This document shows, piece by piece, positions 56,360 to 64,000 of a stretch of DNA of 64,000 bases. The notes under the pieces are model-generated. The model saw nothing but the letters and a program-made list of their open reading frames with translations. It searched no databases and was not told the origin of the DNA. The stretch comes from Corythucha ciliata (taxonomy: Eukaryota > Arthropoda > Insecta > Hemiptera > Tingidae), in NCBI GenBank assembly GCA_038030265.1, contig CM075939.1, positions 51,379,253 to 51,443,252 of the forward strand, in the 5' to 3' direction. The translations under genes and the position numbers were made by a program. Each line of letters starts with the position of its first letter. Position 1 is the stretch's first letter.

Positions 56360-56619
56360 GCTCGCTTCGCAACTCAGCGGGCCTGGGTTCGAATCCAGCC
56401 ATTGCCCATTACACTATAAGGCTGCGGCGAGCTGTGACACGGCACACTCGGCTTCGTGTGGGCGTTCCCGGCGGTGTGCGTTCAACAAACCGCGCACCGA
56501 CCGGAACGCCCGCGTAGTACGGGTGTGAAGTGCACAGTTAGATCTGGGTATGGCGTAGGAGCCCAATGGAGGCTTAGGCGCCTGCCGGGTTCAAAGCCCG
56601 GCGCCCCCCCCCCCCAAAA
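56360..56619 (+). mobile_element. tRNA-derived SINE with clean 13-bp target duplication
   Basis: AGCCCGATTGGTG stands at 56347-56359 and again at 56620-56632, exactly flanking the unit, which is the mark of target-primed insertion. The body matches the SINE at 33933 closely from GCTCGCTTCGCAAC onward, with B box GGGTTCGAATCC. The A box is absent, so it is 5'-truncated by about 30 bp. The end GCCGGGTTCAAAGCCCGGCG is a strong hairpin before C and A runs. The long open frames across it (56278-56653) are shared with the other copy by descent and are not a protein. Confidence 0.9.
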
Positions 56620-56632
56620 AGCCCGATTGGTG

Positions 56633-57262
56633 CGTCTGGTGATTTTTAAATAAATTTCGAAGTTCTTCAGGAGGGGATGGATGGTGCGAGGGAAAAATGA
56701 CGTCAAAGAGCAGTTTTGAAGCATTTGAGGAAACTCTAAAAAGTTTTGTTTACAAATAAGAAAAATTAAACACCAGAAGACGCGTCTTCCCCCCTCTTCA
56801 CAAAACCATCCATTTCATTAACTGCCCTTTGACGTGATCAAACCCCCACTCAAAATTTTTAAAAATTCGCCTATAAAAAACCCTTGATTGATTTAAATGT
56901 TTAATGTGGGCAATTGTCTTGTTGAAGAGCCCTCTTCAAGAAACACTAGTGATTGAAAAATGTGCAAGTTCACCATTGGTTTTTAATGGGCCAACCATAC
57001 AAAATTTTGTTTATGAAAGGAACCAGACCCGTTACATTGCTCTTAAAAGTGAGCAAACGCCGTGGAAGTTTTAATTTTGAAGACGTGAAATCCGTGAAGT
57101 GGGCTTTTTTAGGGAGCAAATCCAACGAATTTAATTTTCATCAAGCCGAATCCGCGAATTTTGGCTTTAAAAGATACAAACCCCGAACACCTCCCGCATT
57201 GTTAACTTTAAAGGAACCAATATTGGTTCTCGAATTAGCTAAATCAGCAAAATTGGTTTCTG
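56633..57262. other. Unassigned periodic sequence left of the Harbinger element
   Basis: From about 56950 phrases such as GCGAATTTTGGCTTTAAAAG and ACGAATTTAATTTTCATCAA recur at roughly 45-50 bp; the 125-codon frame at 56953-57330 is produced by this periodicity and crosses into the transposon TIR, so it is not a gene. Confidence 0.45.
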
Positions 57263-57265
57263 TAA

Positions 57266-57301
57266 AGCCCTGTACACACGGAGACATTTATTTCATGACA
57301 T
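57266..57301 (+). repeat. Left terminal inverted repeat of the Harbinger element
   Basis: AGCCCTGTACACACGGAGAC followed by ATTTATTTCATGACAT; it pairs with the right end with a few mismatches. Expected cleavage and binding site of the transposase. Confidence 0.9.
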
Positions 57302-57590
57302 CTACTGAAGCTGGTGTTCAAAACGGCTAAAAAAATAAAATTTGAAGTTTTAGGTTTGTTCGTTGTTGTGGTTAGTTCAAATAAAGAAATTATTTCTTTT
57401 TTGTGACCCCCATCTTGAAGCCAATGAAGTTGCTCAGTAAGGAATATTTCGCACATTTTTGAAGTATTTTAATTGCCCCCTCTCTTAAATCATTAAATTG
57501 AGGAGCATTTCAACACGTCGCTTCCATGACAACTCGTAAGATGCAACAAGTAAACATATCAGTCACGACATTTTAGAAGATTTGAACAGT

Positions 57591-57699
57591 GACATATTTC
57601 TAGACAGAAATGTCCTGAAAATAACATTTGATGTCATACCATATCTGTTATAACAAATTTTGAGAATTCTACGGTGACATCTTTCTAGACAGAAATGTC
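57591..57699. promoter_or_regulatory. Repeated subterminal motif, candidate transposase or MADF binding sites
   Basis: A 24-bp motif (GACATATTTCTAGACAGAAA then TGTC) at 57591-57614 recurs with one change at 57676-57699. GACAT / ATGTC arms also appear in the TIR. Subterminal repeated motifs are typical binding sites of transposon DNA-binding proteins; here this is inference. Confidence 0.5.
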
Positions 57700-57809
57700 T
57701 AGTACATGTGTAGTAAGTCATAGTAATGTGTAGTAGTGCAAGTCAAAGTGAGACAACTTTTTGAGTGCTCTTGTTTTTTTTTTCGAGTGAAATTAAGAAA
57801 AAATAAAAT

Positions 57810-59409
57810 ATGGATTGGAGTCGTGAGGCTGTAATGGCACTCATCGCAGAGTATGAGCTGCATGAGTGCCTTTACCAAACGCGGCATCACAATTATTCCA
57901 ATAAGCATGCCAGGAAGGAGGCCCTGGAGTCGATCGTAAACAGCATGAGTTCTGTAAGTAATAAGAATAACAAACTGCAAATAATGTTGATAATTCGCCT
58001 ACTAATCATGCTGATTCTAAAGATAAAAATCGTCACGGAGAAAGAAGTTTTGAATAAAATAAAATCGTTGAGGTCGGCCTTCGTCTCCGAACTGAACAAA
58101 GTCGCGGCGAGTTCTCGAAGTGGTGTCGGGACTGACGAGGTAGGAAGATTTTAGTTTGAAATACGTGCCTACCTTTCTTATGCTAGAGTTGTAATATTCT
58201 GTGTCGGTGTAGATTTACACGCCTTCACTGTGGTATTTCGAGGCGTTGTCCTTTTTGAAGGACAACGTCCAAACCAGGAAAAGGACGACGAATGCTCCTA
58301 CGAGTGAGTCGCAGAGCACTTCCATCGTAAGTTTCGTGTTGATGAATTACAACGCGACACATTGTGTGATTTTATTTCATCTCTATTCTAGATTTTCACA
58401 CCTGGGGATTCGCAGCCGGAAAAACAAATGTCTATCCCGCTGGACACGATTTCAATCGAGGTAAGATAAAACATGTTCAATGTTATTCAATAGAGTTTCC
58501 CATTAGCAAGAGAATTCCACGCTGGTGAACACTGTTGTTGTCCTGGCACTGTTGTCCTGTGTGTGTCTGTTTGGGTGCTCCATTCCATTTGTCTCTGAAA
58601 CTCTGCACTCTGAAAGTTCAGGTTTGAAAAGTTGCCCGAAGTTTTCCAAGCCGGCCGGACTTCATTGGCAACATGAACAAAAAAAATGCCTGAGTGGGTT
58701 CAACGCCCGGAAATGTTGCTCCACTCGAGGCAATTATTGCCGGTAATATAGGGCAACACTCGGCAATATTGCCGAAATGAAAAAAGTTTCTCGGCAATAT
58801 GGAGCAATATTCATTGCCGAGAAAAAAGTTGCTAGTGTAAACGGGCCTTAAAAAGTATATTTCGAAAAAGTTGCAACAAGCCAAAAGAAAAATTCTGAAT
58901 ATGAGAAAACGATAAGGAATTTTAAAAAATGTTACATTGTCATTTTAGTCCTAAATTTGTTTTATTTCTTTCATTCTCTGAGCACCCCGTTATTGTACAC
59001 CATTTATAGTATTAACTCGATTATCATCGCCTATGTATTCATATATCGTATGTATTCGTTCGTACAGGTTCCAAATGACACGTTCCTTGCTAGCCAAGAT
59101 TTCCTCTCTCCGAATTCGCAAACCCACCCGACTGCAGGGCAATCCCTCATTTCGCCAAGGATGCGTCGAGGAAAGAAGAGGTCTGCGAGCGAATCCAGCA
59201 GTGGCAATTCAGACCTCCTTGGCCGGGCTGAAGCTATTTTGAGTTCGGCCTCCTCATGCTTAGAGGACGACTCCTGCCCGTGGAAGGCATTCGGAATTTA
59301 CGTTGCTTCGTCGCTGAAGGCGATAAAAAATAAGAAAAAGGCCTTAAAGGCCCGACATGCAATCTTAAAAATTGTAATGGAAGCGGAATTAAGCGAAGAG
59401 GAAGATTAA
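57810..59409 (+). CDS. MADF-BESS protein of the Harbinger element
   Basis: Five exons: 57810-57953, 58023-58139, 58213-58326, 58392-58460 and 59068-59409; all introns are GT-AG and all joins are phase 0, giving 261 aa. Residues about 1-110 are a MADF domain: MDWSREAVMALIAEYELHEC, LYQTRHHNYSNKHAR, then EVLNKIKSLRSAFVSELNKV and YTPSLWYFEALSFLKD. Residues 216-252 resemble a BESS motif (WKAFGIYVASSLKAI...ILKIVMEAEL) for protein contacts. A basic RRGKKR stretch (about 180-186) may be a nuclear signal. The start has A at -3 and G at +4. In insect PIF elements MADF or Myb partners guide transposase to DNA. Intron 4 is enlarged to 607 nt. Acts in the nucleus; function inferred. Confidence 0.88.
58461..59067 (+). 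other. Enlarged intron 4 with a GCAATATTGCC hairpin
   Basis: The other introns are 65-74 nt but this one is 607 nt. It holds repeated GGCAATATTGCC-like words and a hairpin TTTCTCGGCAAT / ATTGCCGAGAAA (58787-58824), then GTGTAAACGGGCCTTAA, which looks like one end of a TTA-type MITE. The matching left end was not found. A small insertion into the intron is likely. Confidence 0.5.
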
Positions 59410-59726
59410 AATCAAATGTCTGTTTAAAATAATGCATTTATAAATAATTTTTGAGTAATACTCCGTCGCTTAACCCATTTACTGTCATTGCAAAATGCAA
59501 AGATTCGCGCGTTTTCTTTGGATCTTGGACTTGTTTTCACTAGCCAGAATAGTGTTTCCCAAGCCGAGTAGACTGTCCGCGCATTCGGAACAAAACTGAA
59601 ATGCACTATAATATGTGTGTGGTGCTTTTATTTTGTTTAATAATAATAATAATAATAATTGTTTTAATAATTGTTGAATAGCACAATTTAACAACTAAAC
59701 AATAATTAAATAAAATAAACTATAAC
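59410..59726. terminator. Shared 3' region between the two convergent genes, with (AAT)n
   Basis: 317 bp separates the two stop codons. It holds an AAT microsatellite (59638-59660) and a minus-strand AATAAA at about 59628-59633, a plausible poly(A) signal for the transposase mRNA. For the plus gene only an ATAAAT-like sequence near 59438-59446 is seen. Confidence 0.4.
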
Positions 59727-61169
59727 TTAAAAATTAAATCTTTCGATAGCTTGGTCTTGCCAGGGCACGGCACCATCATTATTGAAATAATATTTTAAAC
59801 ATTCTCTTATTCCTTTGGCGTCATCTCTAGGTCTTGTTTGTCGTTCAGGATCAACTCCTGTCATCAGGTTTTCTTGGCTTTCCGACGCGCCGAAATAGGA
59901 AACAGGATCCTCGACGGCTAAAAAGTTGTGCAGAGCACACGCTGTCATCACCACCAGTTCAGTCTTCTCGGCACTAAGCTCAATTTTTTTTTGGAGAAGA
60001 CGAAACCTATGTGATAGGACTCCGAAAGCATTTTCGACGGTCCTTCTGGCTCTGCTGAGCCTGTAGTTGAAAATTTTTTCTGCTCTCTCCAAAGCACGTC
60101 CTTTAAAAGGTTTCATGGTCCTCGAGGTCAGAGGGAACGCGTCGTCCGCCACAAGATGGAACGGGACGTTGATGTGACCGCCGGGCAATGGACGGCTTGG
60201 GGGAAGGTTCACCGAGTTCGTTCCGACGAGCTCTTGGAGGCGGCTATTTTTGAATACACCTCCATCGCTGATCCTGCCATTACAGCCCACGTCCACGTAC
60301 ACGAATTTTAGGTTTGCATCAACCACGGCCAGTATAACGATGCTGTGGAACCCTTTATAATTAAAAAAATGGGAACCCATACTTTTGGGAGGTTGAAATT
60401 GGACGTGTTTGCCGTCCAACGCTCCAACGCAGTTCGGGTAGTTCCACAGTTTATTGAAAACCTCCGATATTTTCAGCCACTCAACTTCCGTGTCGGGCAT
60501 CTGAAAGTATACACTGTTGTGGTACATTTTGTATAAAAGCAAAATGTGGCACCTACACGTACCTTCAAGTATTCCGGAAGGAGGGCGTTACATAGTGCTT
60601 GGCACGTATCCGGGATAATCCCTGATAAAGTGCTCGGTGGGATGCGGAAACTGAAAGATGGACTGTAGCTGTCGCCCGAAGCTAGAAATCGTAAAGTAAC
60701 GGCCAGCCTGAAAAATTGGATAGATGTTCGTACTCTTTGGCCCATTCGCAAGGAAATGAAACTGTTAGCTTTGACCAGTACCTCAATTGAGGAGAGATAC
60801 TTTCCCTCATCACCGTATTCTCTCGACGAATACTGTCCTTGACCAGGTCCAACAGCTTGTGGAATGAGGTTTCGTTCATCCTCAAGAACTTCTTGAAGGA
60901 TTCTTGATCCTCAAACTGGAGCTCCCGAGTTAGGAGGCTGAAAACGTCGCGAGAATTGAGTTCTCGTCTCCATATCCATTCTCTTGTCCACCAGCTGTTG
61001 GAATAAAACAGTTAGATCTATTCCATGAAATTGAATTAAGAATTTTATGAAAAAGCTGATCTTACCGTCTATTTCTCCACCTTTTTCTTTTATTCTGGAC
61101 AGTCTTTATTGTGTGAAGAGTAGAAACTGCTGCAGCCACTGCAGCTACCGCTTTCACCACTGGCTTCAT
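59727..61169 (-). CDS. PIF/Harbinger DDE transposase
   Basis: Exons, in reading order: 61169-61066, 60994-60782, 60707-60563, 60500-59727; introns 71, 74 and 62 nt, all GT-AG. The joins give 411 aa without stops. The N-terminus has a hydrophobic Ala/Val run then a basic KRKRWRNRRWW. FLRMNETSFHKLLDLV and LAVTLRFLASGDSY are family landmarks. Catalytic residues: Asp183 in NYPNCVGALDGKH, Asp274 in LVADDAFPL, Glu310 in RRTVENAFG (DDE_Tnp_4 type). YVDVGCNGRISDGGV also fits. Length is usual for the family (about 350-450). It cuts and rejoins the TIRs at TWA targets. It converges with the MADF-BESS gene. Intron 3 is conserved in the decayed element at 10765-12600. No odd residue was seen; activity is not proven. 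Confidence 0.93.
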
Positions 61170-62583
61170 GACCACCGAAATTACACCAAATAAATTGGAA
61201 TGAGCAATAACGGTCTTTATAGAAAACACGCGTTTTGTAATATATTTCACCAAAGCTATTGAACGTTGGAGCACGTAGAGCGGAAAAGGTTCAAAAAAGA
61301 AGGTTCGCACTTTGATTCCGAACGAAAGGAAAAAATAGTCTTGCTGGGAATGTCGTCCTCAAAAGAACGGTTAAAATTATAAACGTTTGGAGACATAAAA
61401 TAATGAGTGAAGTAGTGAAGGCAGAGATAAACAAAGCAACACTCACAAGAGCTCAGAGGAATAGACAATTTTCTGATATGAATGTTAAAATTCACAAGTT
61501 CCAGGACAAACTGCTGAGAAAAATAATCAATGTGGTGGTTGATAGTAGTTTGCTGAAGCTAAATCAGCGTTTGCGGCAAGTTTCGTGGCCTCAGAGTATT
61601 TTTGTGGGGAGGGAGAGAGGGTGCAACTCAAGATATCGTTGAATGGTATTTCTACTGGAAATTATTTAAAAACGTGGGCGAAAAATTAAGGAATTACCCA
61701 CGAGGGACCCAAAAAATCCGTGGCACTCACCCTTCTTCTCCTAATAATAATTTACTGGGAGGTATTTTCAATGCGTTCATGTAGGATTTCGAGACTTTTC
61801 TTACTGGATTTCGTGATAGTAAGTAGTATTTCAGGCTCCCCCCCGCCACCATAGAAACATTTTTCAAGTCGAAATTAATTTGTGGTGGGTTTCAGTTGAA
61901 ACTTCCCTTTTCTCGTAGCGGTGTAGGTCTAAATCACCCCTTTTGGGCTTGGGGCTATTAAAAGGGACTAAACGAGCAAATATTCCAGATTCAGAAGCTA
62001 CACCTATTTACCAAACAAATTGATTGGGCGATTGAATTTTCAGTTTCAAATGCCATGTTTCTTGAAGCCGAATGGTAAGGTTTTCAAGCGGACTTTTTGG
62101 TGGAAATGGACTCAGTCACTCAGTCATGACTCATGACTTAGCTTCCGGGGTTTTCGGTTTCCTGGGTAAAAGAGGGTTCCTGGGTAAGAGTCATTGAACG
62201 CTCACAACGTCGTTACTTTCCACATTTTAGCCAAATAGTCTTTCTGAGCTTCAAATGCAAGTATTCTGGCGGATAAGCGCGATTCTAGCAGGAACTTTTT
62301 CTGTTTCTTGATCGAATGAAAGCGTGTAGGGGGAAAAAGTATACCCTCTATTGTGGTTCGAACAGGAAAATTCATATTTTCGGACATAATCGACTGTTTC
62401 ACGGCTAAATAGCTGGTTTCTTGCTCCTTGTCGATGCGGTATTTCTCAGCTTAGTTTCTACAATGGAGATGGTAAAGGGGAAAATTACTGACAATTTTCC
62501 AGCGGTTTCCTGCCTTTTTCATGAAATCATATGGTTTTTATACTTTTTCACAGTACCATCACACGAACATATTGAAAATTTCA
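61170..62583. other. Long 1.4-kb right flank inside the Harbinger element
   Basis: Should hold the transposase promoter (minus strand). A plus-strand frame at 61403-61642 (MSEVVKAEINKATLTRAQRN) is lysine/arginine-rich but unrecognised and may be chance. From about 61560 short phrases such as AATCAGCG and TTTCTTGAAGCCGAATGG look like the decayed periodic sequence outside the element. A later insertion could explain the length. Confidence 0.4.
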
Positions 62584-62618
62584 TGACATGACATAAATGT
62601 CCTCGTGTGTACAGGGCT
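62584..62618 (-). repeat. Right terminal inverted repeat of the Harbinger element
   Basis: On the minus strand AGCCCTGTACACACGAGGAC then ATTTATGTCATGTCAT; it pairs with 57266-57301. Followed by TAA at 62619-62621. Confidence 0.9.
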
Positions 62619-62621
62619 TAA

Positions 62622-64000
62622 GTGCCGGGTCCACGAAAGAACTTTGAAAGGGCCCGAACCACGGCTCTCCCTCTCTGACTTCCTCTCTGGTTTTATAGAT
62701 TTCGACAGAAAGCAAATTTATATTTGAATGAGCCTATCCCGCGTATAATTGGTATTTGACTGATTGTTAGCCTACCCTGTGAAATTCCTGTAAGCCTGTC
62801 CTGTAACGTAATAACGCTCTAACCACAAACCCTAGCCACAAATCGCTCCAAACACAAAATGAAAAAACGCTCTAACTGCAAGACTATAGTGCTATAGAAC
62901 TATGTAATGATAAACCCGGAATATTGTAGGCTGAACTTTGGAGAAACTCACTGTCAGTTTCCCACTGCCAAAAGGCTAGGATGAAAAAAAAAACTCTCAA
63001 TTTCCCTAGAATTTCTTCTCATACACCGAAAAAGTCGTCACTTTTTAAGACTCCAAAAAAAGGTTCATGGCGAGTGGTGATCGATCCTAATGAATTAGAC
63101 TCTTTCCCTTACCCCTTTACTTTCACCAGCAACGTGTTTATCACTCTCGTGAAATAGGAAGGTCTATTTCTCGCTTTAATAGCCCTCCCCATACTCAAAG
63201 CTTTCCATCCTTCGGCGTGAAGTTAATTAATTTATGAAAAATCTTCTTTGCCACGGTGTCAACATCTGGGTATTTTTATTTTCTTCAGCCTACCTCCCCT
63301 TCCTGTTGCGTTTGCTTATACCGGTTGGTTCAAATGCCCCGAAGCTTGATAAATAGCATTGGCTATATCCGAGGCACTACATTTAATGGATATGAATGAG
63401 TTATAAAACTAGCTTCGCAAAAGGATTGATCTCAAGTTACTCCTCCTTATTTTTATAATTTAATATTTTAATTAAGTCTCCATACATCATCTACCTCTTC
63501 ATAATAACAATGATTCGTTCCGGAGTTTCGCCCGATAAAAACATAGGACAAACGTGTTAATGAAGTGTGTAATTATTATTTTTTTCTAAAATTGAGTCAC
63601 AACTCATTAGACTTTAAGGTACGGGTACCTATGGTTTATTATTATTATTATTACTATTATTATTATTATTTTAACTTGGGGTAATGTTTCTTATTATCTT
63701 CTGGTGGGCGGCAGGCTTTTTTTTTCTCTATTTCGATCGTTTTTTAATCAATGCGAACCTCACCAACTTGTCCCTATTTCTCGACTGAAGGCAGTCGCTC
63801 ACGTCGTGACAAACGCTGTCTCCTTATGGGGACGCTTTTAGATAAAGAAACAAAAACAAGGCCTTAAAGTAAAGACATTTTATAGGGGAAAACCCACGTG
63901 AATCGCATTGTCGCGTGAACGATGAGTCTCTCTACATCGCAATGGATGAAGGTTTTTCGTGCCCCCTCCCCCTACAATGACTAAAAAGTTCTAAAGCCCC
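62622..64000. other. About 1.4 kb with no recognised gene, with (ATT)n
   Basis: Contains an ATT microsatellite at about 63636-63672 and simple AT-rich sequence. No frame of note. Confidence 0.5.

Larger units (their letters stand above)
57266..62618. mobile_element. Full-length, possibly autonomous PIF/Harbinger transposon
   Basis: The ends are AGCCCTGTACACACG in inverted orientation (57266 and 62618), with TAA on both sides (57263-57265, 62619-62621). Inside are a plus-strand MADF-BESS gene and a convergent minus-strand DDE transposase gene, both with all exons in frame and consensus GT-AG introns. Length 5353 bp. TIRs with a TWA duplication, a two-gene layout and an intact DDE triad are the established hallmarks of the superfamily. 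The right 1.4 kb between the transposase start and TIR is long and unexplained. Absence of stops suggests recent activity; transcription is not shown. Confidence 0.93.

Noticed and set aside
56278..56653. Conserved 60-80 residue frames also seen near 34062
   Set aside because: They are shared because both lie in the same SINE; no coding signal beyond that.
61403..61642. Third gene of the intact Harbinger element
   Set aside because: A 79-residue Lys/Arg-rich frame without domain, promoter or splice evidence, in decayed periodic sequence.

Overview
This window looks like a gene-poor, transposon-dense piece of an insect nuclear genome. A hemipteran-type genome is plausible, but the species cannot be read from the sequence. 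The evidence is eukaryotic GT-AG introns of 58-75 nt, MADF/BESS and DDE proteins of an insect-type PIF/Harbinger element, Ty3/gypsy and several non-LTR (LINE) remnants, a tRNA-derived SINE, many MITEs and foldback repeats, degenerate minisatellites and long A, T, C and G homopolymers. No bacterial operon, rRNA, CRISPR or phage feature was seen. Only one piece of likely host coding sequence is visible: a thrombospondin type-1 exon with a possible upstream exon near 25.4-25.8 kb on the minus strand, and it carries a frameshift.

Layout. 0-7.5 kb: foldbacks and a large inverted repeat (848-4316) built from two opposed copies of a family marked by a terminal hairpin plus GTGCATTTCATTC, together with two 835-bp direct repeats and a TA-flanked MITE. 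8.2-13.8 kb: a mosaic of LINE reverse transcriptase, a gypsy gag/pol fragment, a decayed PIF/Harbinger element (10765-12600), a LINE tail with poly(A), and another copy of the hairpin family. 14-21.7 kb: unassigned sequence, two MITEs and a Jockey-like LINE. 21.8-25.4 kb: a three-level nest of transposons whose pre-insertion states can be read from paralogous copies in this same window. 25.4-36 kb: the TSP1 exons, LINE and SINE pieces, a perfect 28-bp hairpin and a minisatellite of about 1.9 kb. 36.9-39.6 kb: an LTR element on the minus strand (Gag with a Cys/His finger and coiled coil, then protease and start of RT). 43.5-46.6 kb: a minisatellite abutting a LOA/Outcast-like LINE. 46.9-48.3 kb: inverted THAP-like exons around nested repeats. 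48.3-55 kb: mostly unassigned.

The most complete system is the PIF/Harbinger element at 57266-62618. It has matching terminal inverted repeats and a TAA target duplication. It carries two convergent multi-exon genes: a MADF-BESS DNA-binding protein (plus strand, 5 exons, 261 aa) and a DDE transposase (minus strand, 4 exons, 411 aa, all three catalytic acids present). All exon joins keep frame, so it may be autonomous. The decayed element at 10765-12600 has the same two-gene layout and one shared intron position. The transposase would cut the TIRs, and the MADF protein is the likely DNA-targeting partner. The many short TTA/TAA-flanked MITEs are candidate passengers of related transposases.
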